NCBI GenBank assembly: GCA_034666665.1
Contig: JAXDLK010000242.1
Location: 1-16,239 of the forward strand
Direction of reading: 5' to 3'
From: JAXDLK01 sp034666665
Lineage (GTDB): Bacteria; Desulfobacterota; Binatia; JACPRU01
DNA length: 16,239 nucleotides
The position numbers were made by a program, and so were the translations under genes. The notes under the pieces are model-generated. The model had not been told where the DNA came from, searched no databases, and worked only from the letters and a program-made list of their open reading frames with translations. Positions 1 through 7,497 of this stretch are shown here, one piece after another; within the stretch, counting starts at the first letter, position 1; every line of letters starts with the position of its first letter.

Positions 1-495
1 CTTGATCTCGGACGCGAACGCAAACGTACGTGATCCGTCCGTCCAGTAGTGTAGAGGCTTGATTCCCAGCCTGTCCCGGGCGGCGAACAGGCACTGTGTC
101 TTCTCGTCCCAGACGGCGAAGGCAAACATGCCGCGCAGGCGTTCGAGACAACCCGCGCCCCAGGTCTGGTACGCAGCCAACAGCACCTCGGTGTCGGAGC
201 GCCCGCGGAAGCGGTAGCCGGATGAACGCAGCTCCTCCGCAAGCTCGATGTAGTTGTAGATCTCGCCGTTGAACGTGATCCAGTACCGACCATCAGGATC
301 CGCCATCGGCTGGTGGCCTGCATCGGTCGGGTCGATGATCGCGAGCCGGCAATGCCCGAGTGATGCGCCGGTCGCATCGCGAAAGCCTCGGCCGTCGGGG
401 CCGCGGTGCCGCTGGACCTCGATCATGCGGCGAACTACCGCAGCGGCCTCCTCGGGCCGCCGGTCACGATAAACGATGCCCGCGATGCCACACAC
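1..495 (-). CDS. asnB: AsnB-type glutamine-dependent amidotransferase, N-terminal part (cut by left edge)
   Basis: The first 165 codons of an asparagine-synthetase-like protein whose remainder lies left of the window. It begins with GTG at 495, followed at once by Cys-Gly-Ile-Ala-Gly, so the N-terminal nucleophile Cys2 of the class II glutaminase domain fixes the start. Other glutaminase residues are visible: Arg50 in HCRLAIID, Asn76-Gly77-Glu78 in FNGEIYNY, Asp101 in RSDTEVLL, and the domain end ARDRLGIKPLHY near 139-150. The domain releases ammonia from glutamine; the missing C-terminal domain would adenylate a carboxylate and amidate it. In glycan loci such enzymes may make asparagine or, as inferred here, amidate a sugar acid. 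It starts 11 bases after the CDP-alcohol phosphatidyltransferase stop, so it is probably the next gene of the same operon. It is clearly diverged from the second AsnB at 2490-4385. Family call sure; substrate unknown. Confidence 0.93.
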   Translation of the reverse strand, partial: MCGIAGIVYRDRRPEEAAAVVRRMIEVQRHRGPDGRGFRDATGASLGHCRLAIIDPTDAGHQPMADPDGRYWITFNGEIYNYIELAEELRSSGYRFRGRSDTEVLLAAYQTWGAGCLERLRGMFAFAVWDEKTQCLFAARDRLGIKPLHYWTDGSRTFAFASEIK

Positions 496-506
496 TGCGT
501 TGATCT

Positions 507-1283
507 CTATCCTCGTCGCGCAGCGTTCGAACGGGTGCGACCCAATTCCCACGGCCAGACGCCGTGAATGTGTCTGAGCACGAATGCATAGTAAATGGGA
601 CGAACGACGAGCTGAATGGTGGCGGTCGCTGCGAGTAGAACGAGGACGAGCTTCACTCGATCGAGCAGGCAAAAGAGCGAGATCAAAAAATAATGGTCCC
701 CGCCGGAGTGGCGAAGGAACGGAAGATCGAGGGCGCGCAGCGGAAGCGGCAACGTGGCGTCATCGGTGTGCACGGGTGGCGCAGACGCGGCCAGGACCCG
801 AAACTGTTGCGCGTACACTTCGACCAGGGTGAACCCGAACGCTGCGATGAACGCTAAGATCCAGATTTCCTCATGGTGACCGTGGACGTCCGCGCCCCAG
901 GCGAGAGTCGAGAGGTACAAGATCGGCTTGGCGCGATCGAAGATGCGATCGAGGATCTCGCCGAACGGAGATACCAAGCCGCGGTATCGCGCCAGCTGAC
1001 CATCGGCGCAATCCAGGACGAACGCTCCCTGCACGAGAAGCGCTCCGGAGAAGAGGGCCGGGTACGTGCCGACCGCGAACGAGGCGGCGGCCGCCAGTGC
1101 AAGCAGCATGCTTGCAACCGTCACGTGATTGGGATGGATCCCGGGCCGGCGGGCTAAGACACGGACCAGTCGGTTTGCCACGGGGCCGCTGAACAGCGTC
1201 GGCCACCAGGTGTCGTTCGTCTTGATCGCCGCGCGGAGCCGAGACTCGGCGGTCTCCGCCGCACCGGCCGGCGCGGTTCTCAC
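507..1283 (-). CDS. CDP-alcohol phosphatidyltransferase family membrane protein
   Basis: A 258-residue integral membrane enzyme of the CDP-alcohol phosphatidyltransferase family. These enzymes transfer a phospho-alcohol from a CDP-linked donor to an acceptor alcohol, releasing CMP. The complete signature D-x2-D-G-x2-A-R-x8-G-x3-D-x3-D is present: Asp91, Asp94, Gly95, Ala98, Arg99, Gly108, Asp112 and Asp116, the residues that bind two metal ions and the CDP moiety. Hydrophobic segments lie near 55-90, 119-130, 140-158, 197-222 and 222-237. The N-terminal stretch KTNDTWW followed by PNHVTVAS near 53-59 is typical of soluble-polar-headgroup members rather than classical PgsA or PssA. The start is a GTG at 1283, chosen because a longer frame reads into the preceding glycosyltransferase; no Shine-Dalgarno is evident. 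It sits 46 bases after that glycosyltransferase. Donor and acceptor cannot be read from sequence; a phospholipid or a glycan-linked phospho-alcohol are both possible. Confidence 0.87.
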   Translation of the reverse strand: MRTAPAGAAETAESRLRAAIKTNDTWWPTLFSGPVANRLVRVLARRPGIHPNHVTVASMLLALAAAASFAVGTYPALFSGALLVQGAFVLDCADGQLARYRGLVSPFGEILDRIFDRAKPILYLSTLAWGADVHGHHEEIWILAFIAAFGFTLVEVYAQQFRVLAASAPPVHTDDATLPLPLRALDLPFLRHSGGDHYFLISLFCLLDRVKLVLVLLAATATIQLVVRPIYYAFVLRHIHGVWPWELGRTRSNAARRG

Positions 1284-1329
1284 GCGGTAGAGGGTGTCAC
1301 AAGCGCAGGAATCGCCGCAAGGCGCTCTC

Positions 1330-2493
1330 TCAGGTGCAGAGACCCCGTTCGAGCGGCGGTTTTCGGTGAGCTTCGACCAAGGACCCGTAGAGCTCCTCGT
1401 ACCGCCGAATGGAGGAGGTGAGGCGGAAGTCGAGCGCGCGCGCCCGCGCCGCAAGCCGAAGCTTCTGTCGAAGCTCCGGGTCACTCGCCAGGCCGCGGAG
1501 CGCCCGAGCGACCCCATCCGCATCACGTGGAGCCACCAGAAGTGCTTGGCTACCATCCCGGACGAGCTCTCGGATCGGGGGGACGTCGGAGGTGACGATC
1601 GGAAGGGCAGACGCCATCGCTTCGACGAGTGCGTTCGGAAATCCCTCACCGTACGTCGGGAAGACGAACACGTCGCTGCCGTTCAGGAGGTCCGATATGT
1701 CGCTGCGATTTCCCAGGAAGCGGATGCGTTCGCCTGCGGCTGAGCCGCGTGCGAGCGTCTCCAGAGCGATTCGTTCGGGCCCGTCGCCGATGACCAGCAG
1801 ACGAGCGTCGAGGATTCCGCTGGCGAGGAAGCCGTTGATGGCTTCGAAGCAACCCTTCTCACGCTCCAGTCGACCGACGTAGATGATTCCGAGGAGGCTA
1901 TCGGCGATGCCGAGCGCCGCCCGCACCTCGGCGCGACGTCCGGCATCGGGCGCGAAACGGTGCTCGTTGACGCCGTTCGGGATCAGCACGATGCGATCCT
2001 CCGGTACTCCCAGTCGAGCCCTCACGAACGATCGGAGTGACGCGCCGTTCACCAAGACGCGATCGGCCCGTCGGCACACCCAATGGTGTAGCCGCTCGAG
2101 GAGGGGGTTTGGATGGTGAAAAGCACCTGCGCGGTGAACGCCGCGAACGGCACAAACCAGCACGGGCGATCGAGACAGCAAGGTAGCGAGGCCGCCGATT
2201 ACGTTCGGATAGTTCATCCAGCACTGCACTACGTCGAAGCGTCGGAATCGGATCCACGAGGCGGCCCGCGGGATCGAAGCGATCGAGCTCGCGCGAAGCA
2301 AGCCGCCCGCGATCGGGAAAGAGCGAACCGGAACGCCGAGCGCCCGGACCTGCTCGCGTAGCGGGCCTCGCTCGTCGAGGCATGCGACCTCCGGATCGAA
2401 GCGAGTGCGATCGAGATGTTCGAGCACGCTGACGAGATAGCGCTCGGACCCTCCGATCTTGAAGCTGCCGGTGAAGAATAGGACTCGAGTCAT
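1330..2493 (-). CDS. GT4-family glycosyltransferase
   Basis: A 387-residue retaining glycosyltransferase of the GT4 family with GT-B fold, acting at the cytoplasmic face of the membrane. The N-terminal acceptor domain opens with a beta strand and GGSERYL near 14-20, as in family members. The nucleotide-sugar domain shows IPNGVNEHRF (171-180), VGRLEREKG (206-214), VIGDGPE (234-240), FLGNRSDI (259-266) and the EX7E motif Glu283/Glu291 in EGFPNALVE followed by AMASALPIV. The start at 2493 is set by a 4-base ATGA overlap with the stop of the upstream AsnB gene, which points to translational coupling; the frame stays open further upstream but that stretch lies inside asnB on the same strand. Donor sugar and linkage cannot be predicted. 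Probably one step in repeat-unit assembly. Confidence 0.93.
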   Translation of the reverse strand: MTRVLFFTGSFKIGGSERYLVSVLEHLDRTRFDPEVACLDERGPLREQVRALGVPVRSFPIAGGLLRASSIASIPRAASWIRFRRFDVVQCWMNYPNVIGGLATLLSRSPVLVCAVRGVHRAGAFHHPNPLLERLHHWVCRRADRVLVNGASLRSFVRARLGVPEDRIVLIPNGVNEHRFAPDAGRRAEVRAALGIADSLLGIIYVGRLEREKGCFEAINGFLASGILDARLLVIGDGPERIALETLARGSAAGERIRFLGNRSDISDLLNGSDVFVFPTYGEGFPNALVEAMASALPIVTSDVPPIRELVRDGSQALLVAPRDADGVARALRGLASDPELRQKLRLAARARALDFRLTSSIRRYEELYGSLVEAHRKPPLERGLCT

Positions 2494-4385
2494 GGCCGCC
2501 CAGATGCAGCTGTTCCGAAGTCGAACGTCACGTCGTGACTTCTCGCCCAGCCTTCGAGGACGAGAAGTCGCCAGAAAAGGAACCCGAGATCTCTTGTTCC
2601 CGCCGACTGAGCTTTCAGCATCTGAGTCACGGCAGCGGGCCGCCATAACCGGCGGCACGCTGACTCTCTTGACAGTAGGCGGTCCTCCACCAGCTTGCGG
2701 CCGGCGGGCTGCCGAAACCATGCGTCGACCGGTGCGCCAAAGCCACGTTTCACGCCGTGTGCCGCGCTCGGAAGCAACTCTCGTGCGATCGACCGCAGCG
2801 GCAGCTTTCCTGCGCTCGAGGTCAGCAGCACGCCTCGCGGCAGTCGCGCCGTCCACTCGACCAAACGGTAGTCGAGGAACGGGCTTCGTACCTCCAGTGA
2901 ATTCGCCATGGATGCCCGATCCACCTTCACCAGGATGTCGTCGGGAAGGTAGAGACCGTAGTCGAGAGCTTGCTGCCGAGCGAGCAGGTGGGCGCCCGGA
3001 GCTGCGCTCCAGGCCTTCCACAACGGCTCGGCACCTGAGAGCTGCTGCAGTTCGGGACTGAGTACCTCCCGCAGGGCTGCATCCTCCGGAGAAAGGTCGA
3101 AGGCCGCGGCGAGTCGAACCTCTGGTAGTGCGATGCGGTCGAGTTGCGACCGTACGTGCGATTCCGGAGGCAGTCGATGCGCGACGAGCCGTGCGACGTA
3201 CCTGGCGGCCTCGGGCAGATTCGAAAGCCACCGATACCGGTGAACGGCGAGGTAGCGTCGATAACCGGCGAACGCTTCGTCGCCGCCGTCGCCGCTCAGA
3301 AACACGGTCGCGAGGCCTCGCGCAGCTTCGCAGAGCGCGAGCATCGGTAGCGCCGAGGAGTCTGCGAACGGCTCGTCGTAGACGTGCGCAAGCCGGTCGA
3401 GATCGGCGAGACTCGGGGTGGTACGAATGACGATATGATGCTCGAGACCAAGATGAGCCGCCGCGATGCTCGCCGCCCTCGTTTCGTCCGCGTCTCCGTC
3501 GGAAAAGCCCACGGTGACCGCCACCGGCTTTCGAGTGGCGTTGCGGGCGGCGAATGCCGCGACCAGTCCGCTGTCCAAACCGCCCGAAAGGAAGATGCCG
3601 ACCGGAACGTCGCTGCGCAGTCGCACCCGGACCGCATCAGCGAGGAGCCACCGCAGCTCGTCCTGTTGAGTGGTCGAAAGGGGGCCCGTGTCCGTGGAGT
3701 CGTTGATCTCGAGCCGCCAGTAGCGCACCTCCCGGGCGCTTTCGGGCTCGTCCACCGACCCAGCGAGGTAGTGAGCCGGAGCCAACTTCGAGTATCCCGC
3801 GTAGACACAGCGGGCACCCGGCACGTACCCGAGCGCGAGGTACTCCGCGACCGCCGCGGGGTCTACGTGCTTCGAAGCGTCGGGCCAAGCAAGCAGCGCC
3901 TTCAGCTCTGACGCGAAGCGGAGCTCTCCGGGCGTTATTCTGTAGTGAAGCGGCTTCACACCGAAACGGTCCCGGGCGAGCAGGAACCTCCGCGCTTGAA
4001 TATCGACCAGCGCCAGCGCGAACATGCCGTTCAGCTTTCCGAGTGCGGCCGGCCCCTCGGCGGCGAGAAGCCGGAGCAGGACTTCCGTATCCGAGCCTCC
4101 TCGGAAGCGCTCGCCTCGTCGCTCGAGCTCATCCCGGAGCTCGAGGTAATTGAAGATTTCGCCGTTGAAGACGATCCAGAATCGACCATCCGGAGTGCAC
4201 ATCGGCTGATCGCCGGAGGGTGTGGGGTCGATGACGGCGAGCCGCCGGAAAGCGAATCCCCATCCGGAACCCTCCCGAAACCCTTCGCCGTCTGGACCGC
4301 GATGGTGAAGGATTCGGCAGAGCGCCGCGGCGAGCCTGCGAGGCTCCTCCGGTTCCTTACCGATCCATCCCGCGATCCCGCACAT
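2490..4385 (-). CDS. asnB: Asparagine synthase (glutamine-hydrolysing) family amidotransferase, full length
   Basis: A complete 631-residue two-domain AsnB-type protein, a usual length for the family. The N-terminal glutaminase domain has nucleophile Cys2 (MCGIAG), Arg48, Asn74-Gly75-Glu76 in FNGEIFNY and Asp99 in GGSDTEVLL. The C-terminal synthetase domain has the pyrophosphate loop SGGLDS at 267-272, SGDGGDE at 364-370, and DDILVKVDRASMANSLEVR (482-500) leading into SPFLDYR, so both half-reactions look intact: glutamine hydrolysis, then ATP-dependent amidation of a carboxylate. In exopolysaccharide loci related proteins are common and may amidate uronic acids or other sugar acids rather than make asparagine; that is inference. 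It starts 3 bases after the stop of the upstream GT4 without its own ribosome-binding site, and its stop overlaps the next gene by ATGA. It is one of two AsnB paralogues in this operon. Confidence 0.96.
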   Translation of the reverse strand: MCGIAGWIGKEPEEPRRLAAALCRILHHRGPDGEGFREGSGWGFAFRRLAVIDPTPSGDQPMCTPDGRFWIVFNGEIFNYLELRDELERRGERFRGGSDTEVLLRLLAAEGPAALGKLNGMFALALVDIQARRFLLARDRFGVKPLHYRITPGELRFASELKALLAWPDASKHVDPAAVAEYLALGYVPGARCVYAGYSKLAPAHYLAGSVDEPESAREVRYWRLEINDSTDTGPLSTTQQDELRWLLADAVRVRLRSDVPVGIFLSGGLDSGLVAAFAARNATRKPVAVTVGFSDGDADETRAASIAAAHLGLEHHIVIRTTPSLADLDRLAHVYDEPFADSSALPMLALCEAARGLATVFLSGDGGDEAFAGYRRYLAVHRYRWLSNLPEAARYVARLVAHRLPPESHVRSQLDRIALPEVRLAAAFDLSPEDAALREVLSPELQQLSGAEPLWKAWSAAPGAHLLARQQALDYGLYLPDDILVKVDRASMANSLEVRSPFLDYRLVEWTARLPRGVLLTSSAGKLPLRSIARELLPSAAHGVKRGFGAPVDAWFRQPAGRKLVEDRLLSRESACRRLWRPAAVTQMLKAQSAGTRDLGFLFWRLLVLEGWARSHDVTFDFGTAASGRP

Positions 4386-4388
4386 GCG

Positions 4389-5483
4389 TCAGCGACGTTC
4401 GAGGGCGACGGCTCGGAGAACCTCGCGAGTTTCCGTGATCATGCGTTCGATCGGGAAGCGCTCCTCCACGTCAGCGCGAGCAGCTCGTCCCATTTGCTCT
4501 CTCAGGTGTGAGTCCTGCAAAAGTTCGGACGCGCGATCGACCATCTCTCCGGCCGCCCGTCTCGGTACGACATGGCCCGTCAGACCATCTCGAACGATCT
4601 CCGCTGCCCCGCCCGCGTCCGTCGTCACGACCGGTACACCGCAGGCCATCGCCTCGAGCAGCACGTTGGGACATCCTTCATGATCGGAGGTGAGCAGAAA
4701 AACGTCGAGTCGTTGCAGGAAGGAACCGATCTCCGGAACGTTGCCGAGGAAGCGGACCGTGGCTCGAGCGCCCTCTCCAACCGCCGAACCCAGGCATGTG
4801 CGAAGCGGACCATCGCCGGCATGCAGGCATTCGAGGTGTCCGAATCGCTGAGCCAGCGCGGTCGCGACCTCCACGAACATCTGTGGATTCTTCTTCGACG
4901 TGAGACTGCCGGCGGTACCGATGCGAAGAGTGGACCCGGAACGCTCCGCGCGTCGAAAGCGGCGCAGGTCAACACCGTTGTAGATCACGCGAAAGCGATC
5001 GAGCGGAACAGAAAAGCGCCGGGCGGTGAATTCCCGGACTGCGATGGCGTTGACCACGACGGCGCTTGCTCGCCGAAACGCGATACCGTCGAGGGCTGCA
5101 CGCACGCCGTCGCGCGCGACGTACGCGTTTCGGTTCGCGGCCACGAACGGGTGAATGCCGGCGAGCCGCGCGGCCAGCAATGCATAGGGATTGCTGTCGA
5201 TGAGGTACGATTGGACCGCGTCGATCCCGTCCCTGCGGAAGGCGAAGGCCAGACGTACGGCGCGCGCGAGATCGAACGCGCCGATCCTCGGAATCACGCG
5301 CACCGTAATTCCGCCCGCCTTCAACCGGCGACCGAACGGCTCCACGATCGGGCTCAGACAATACACCGTCGGTCGATCTTCAGCAGCCGACAGTCCGAGC
5401 GCGAGCTCCGTCAGCTGCCCCTCCGCGCCTCCGAAGCCGAGTTGGCCGATGACCAGACCGATCTGTCGCGGTCGCGACGTCAA
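4389..5483 (-). CDS. GT4-family glycosyltransferase (TTG start)
   Basis: A 364-residue GT-B glycosyltransferase of family GT4. The N-terminal domain starts IGLVIGQLGFGGAEGQL (8-24), the usual GGAE acceptor-side loop. The C-terminal domain has IYNGVDLRRF (167-176), GTAGSLTSKKNP (189-200), HAGDGPL (221-227), FLGNVPEI (245-252) and EX7E residues Glu269 and Glu277 in HEGCPNVLLEAMACGVPVV. I place the start at a TTG at 5483, which makes a 4-base TTGA overlap with the stop of the methyltransferase gene, matching the ATGA couplings elsewhere in this operon; the nearest in-frame ATG, at 5600, would add 39 residues lying wholly inside the methyltransferase gene. Likely a cytoplasmic step of repeat-unit assembly. 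Sugar specificity unknown. Confidence 0.92.
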   Translation of the reverse strand: MTSRPRQIGLVIGQLGFGGAEGQLTELALGLSAAEDRPTVYCLSPIVEPFGRRLKAGGITVRVIPRIGAFDLARAVRLAFAFRRDGIDAVQSYLIDSNPYALLAARLAGIHPFVAANRNAYVARDGVRAALDGIAFRRASAVVVNAIAVREFTARRFSVPLDRFRVIYNGVDLRRFRRAERSGSTLRIGTAGSLTSKKNPQMFVEVATALAQRFGHLECLHAGDGPLRTCLGSAVGEGARATVRFLGNVPEIGSFLQRLDVFLLTSDHEGCPNVLLEAMACGVPVVTTDAGGAAEIVRDGLTGHVVPRRAAGEMVDRASELLQDSHLREQMGRAARADVEERFPIERMITETREVLRAVALERR

Positions 5484-6379
5484 GATGACGTCGATTCTCG
5501 GATCTGTGGCTTCGACACCTCGATGGTGAATCCGGATGTTGCGTAGTGGTCGAACTGGTTCCGCACGAGGAACACGTCCAGGTACTTCAGCGGTAGGCAC
5601 ATCCAGCGGATCGGTACACCCACCAGCCGGTAGAGCCAGAAGCGATTGAACGAGAAGAGCTCCGTCAGAACGGCTGCCAGGATCCAGGCGAGCGCCGACC
5701 CGGAGCCTCGGGTGGTCCTGAGACTCACCACCTCACAGCCGGCAAAGAGCTGGGCGATCCCCTCGCGCGTATAGCGGCGGTAATCGGTCGGGCTCGGGTG
5801 GTACCCTTGAATGAACGGTGCAGTAGCATACGCGCGGCCGCCCGGCCGTAGTACTCGGCGGATCTCTTCGACCAGCTGGATCGGGTCGGCGACGTGCTCG
5901 ATCAGCCCGGTGCAGAGGATGCCGTCCACCGTCGCATCCAGGAAAGGAAGCGCATGCGCGTCCCCGACGAGATCGAGATTCCGACTGAACACGAGGTCGA
6001 GCCGGAGCACGCGAGGATCGCTTTCTCGGAGCGAGGTACCGACGTCGACGACCAGAGATCCGTGCGGAAACGAGTCGAGGAAGCGACCGATCGCGAGGCG
6101 CTGAAAGGAATCGTTGGTGAGGGAAGGATAGGCGAGCCGCGCACGCCACGGATAGCGATAGTAGCTCTCCTTGGCTGCGGCCACGCGGGTGAGCTCGGCG
6201 TTTTCGGCGACGACTCCGTGGAGCAAGATTGGGATTCCGTCGCGGATCGCGTACGTCCGACCGCACTTGCCGCAAGACAAATCCTCAGCGATCCGAAGCA
6301 CCGAACGACAGGCCGGGCAGCCGAGCTTCCCAGCGTGCAGCGCGAGCCGCTGCGCCAGTGCGGTGCTCGGCGGCGTCAT
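5480..6379 (-). CDS. SAM-dependent methyltransferase with N-terminal zinc-ribbon (Trm112-like) segment
   Basis: A 299-residue class I methyltransferase. Residues 20-52 form a small zinc-ribbon resembling the Trm112p-like segment, with CPAC at 21-24, CGKC at 36-39 and then YAIRDGIPILL. The methyltransferase domain follows: motif I VVDVGTS at 110-116, acidic loop region LVGDAHALPF (137-146), CTGLIEHVADP (156-166) as the motif IV region, and VLRPGG (176-181). The segment YHPSPTDYRRYT (193-204) is common in methyltransferases of polysaccharide clusters. Motif I lacks the second and third glycines of the canonical DxGxGxG. The C-terminal third (about 228-272) is rich in aromatic and hydrophobic residues and may lie on the membrane. 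The start at 6379 overlaps the GT2 stop by ATGA. It probably methylates a sugar hydroxyl of the glycan; a carboxyl or phosphate target is not excluded. Confidence 0.86.
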   Translation of the reverse strand: MTPPSTALAQRLALHAGKLGCPACRSVLRIAEDLSCGKCGRTYAIRDGIPILLHGVVAENAELTRVAAAKESYYRYPWRARLAYPSLTNDSFQRLAIGRFLDSFPHGSLVVDVGTSLRESDPRVLRLDLVFSRNLDLVGDAHALPFLDATVDGILCTGLIEHVADPIQLVEEIRRVLRPGGRAYATAPFIQGYHPSPTDYRRYTREGIAQLFAGCEVVSLRTTRGSGSALAWILAAVLTELFSFNRFWLYRLVGVPIRWMCLPLKYLDVFLVRNQFDHYATSGFTIEVSKPQIRESTSS

Positions 6380-7275
6380 TCGTTCGGCCGAAGCGCGCGG
6401 GACAGGAAGCCCAATCCGTAGCAGATGTCGAGCTGGCGACGAAACCGGCGACTGGAATCCCGGGCGGCCATCCATCGCAAACCGTCCGCAGCGATCGTCC
6501 GCAGATGATAGCTCCGATGTAGCGGCCGACCTTCGATCCGTCGCGCCACCGCGTGCGTCGCTCCGCCGTAGTAGAAGCGCCGGCGGAAGAACGCGCGCGT
6601 CAGCCGCTCCGGCGGAACGTGGTGTCGCACGACGGCAGCCGGGAGGTAATGGAGCTGGCCCCCGCTTTCGTGGATCCGGCGGCAGAGGTCAGCGTCCTCG
6701 CCAACCAGGTGACGTCCTCGCGACGGGCCCAGCCGCGGGTCGAACCCGCTCAGACAGTCGAGAACCTCCTTGGTGACCGCAAGATTGAGCGAGTAGAAGA
6801 ACGGGAACGTCGTCACTGCCGTAGGCGTTTCCCCCCAGTTCCGCGCGAACGGCTTCTCGTACTCCGGGAGCCACCACTCCGGAAGCGGGGCGTGCCAAAC
6901 GGGCACGGTCCTGCCGCCCACCGCTGCGGCGCGGTGCTGCTCGAACCCGTCGACGATCTCCGCCAGCCATCTCGGCTCAGGCTCCACGTCGTCGTCCGTG
7001 AACGCCACGATAGGAGCTGCCGCTTCGCGAATCCCGCGGTTGCGCGCGTTCGAGCTGCCCGGCGCAGGCTCGACGACGCAGCGAAGGGGGTAGGGGGACG
7101 TGCGCGCCGCTTCCGCCACCGCGGCACCGGAGCCGTCCGATGAACCGTTGTCGACGACGATGACCTCGAAGCTCGCGCGCCCGAGCGTCTGGAGCCGGAG
7201 CGCGCCCAGAAGCCGCTGGAGCGATTCACGGCGGTCGAAGGTTGGGACCACGACCGAGACGCGCGGAGCCGTCAT
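6376..7275 (-). CDS. GT2-family glycosyltransferase
   Basis: A 299-residue inverting glycosyltransferase of family GT2 with a GT-A fold. It begins VSVVVPTFDRRESL (6-19), with VIVVDNGSSDGS at 38-49, ARNRGI at 77-82, the metal-binding DDD at 94-96 (FTDDDVEPEPRWL) and the acceptor-side acidic motif GEDAD at 192-196. A basic tail containing RHHVPPERLT near 217-226 resembles the downstream-operon GT2 at 9379-10284. The start ATG at 7275 is placed just before the first beta strand; a longer reading extends into the intergenic region without any domain. It is the first gene of the left-hand operon and lies divergent to the beta-helix gene. It probably adds one sugar to a lipid-linked oligosaccharide; donor unknown. 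Confidence 0.92.
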   Translation of the reverse strand: MTAPRVSVVVPTFDRRESLQRLLGALRLQTLGRASFEVIVVDNGSSDGSGAAVAEAARTSPYPLRCVVEPAPGSSNARNRGIREAAAPIVAFTDDDVEPEPRWLAEIVDGFEQHRAAAVGGRTVPVWHAPLPEWWLPEYEKPFARNWGETPTAVTTFPFFYSLNLAVTKEVLDCLSGFDPRLGPSRGRHLVGEDADLCRRIHESGGQLHYLPAAVVRHHVPPERLTRAFFRRRFYYGGATHAVARRIEGRPLHRSYHLRTIAADGLRWMAARDSSRRFRRQLDICYGLGFLSRALRPNE

Positions 7276-7497
7276 GCGGCGTTCCGCGCCGCGCAACCCG
7301 CGACCGGCCGTTGCATCCTGAGGCGTGGGCCCAGGGTGGACTCTCTTCGCCTGAGGACCTTCGTCCCTGCATGCGAATCGAGGCCGCTCGTCATAGTGCG
7401 TTCCGACAACTTCCCTTTCTCCTCTCTGTCTCAATTTCTCATTGCCCGACCCGGCAGCCGCCGTCTATCGTGCATCCAACCGCAAATGAGGCAGGAG
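7276..7497. other. Divergent intergenic region between GT2 and beta-helix genes
   Basis: These 222 bases lie between two divergent gene starts and should hold promoters for both the left-hand operon and the beta-helix gene. I find no convincing -35/-10 pair in either direction. The most distinctive feature is an 18-base homopyrimidine run on the plus strand at 7410-7427, which reads as a polypurine tract toward the left operon and is followed by AT-richer sequence to 7440. No terminator-like hairpin with a T-run is visible. Confidence 0.5.
7493..7497 (+). promoter_or_regulatory. AGGAG Shine-Dalgarno candidate that makes the beta-helix start ambiguous
   Basis: An AGGAG lies directly against the ATG at 7498, too close to serve it well. 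It is 6 bases before an in-frame TTG at 7504 and 18 bases before another in-frame ATG at 7516. By spacing alone the TTG at 7504 fits best. All candidates leave the signal peptide intact. Confidence 0.4.

Noticed and set aside
1284..1649. N-terminal extension of the CDP-alcohol phosphatidyltransferase to an ATG at 1649
   Set aside because: The extra 122 codons shadow the 3' end of the GT4 gene and contain no recognisable domain; the family N-terminus begins near the GTG at 1283.
2494..3231. N-terminal extension of 246 codons on the GT4 at 1330-2493
   Set aside because: The extension is an alternative frame of the AsnB gene, has low-complexity Arg/Ser composition, and the ATGA overlap start begins exactly at the glycosyltransferase fold.
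4572..5546. Plus-strand frame of 324 codons
   Set aside because: It lies opposite a clear GT4 gene, shows no recognisable motif, and has shadow-like composition.
7336..7497. Earlier starts (7336 and 7486) for the beta-helix gene
   Set aside because: The 7336 start would put about 54 non-signal residues before the signal peptide; 7486 has no ribosome-binding site, although it is possible.
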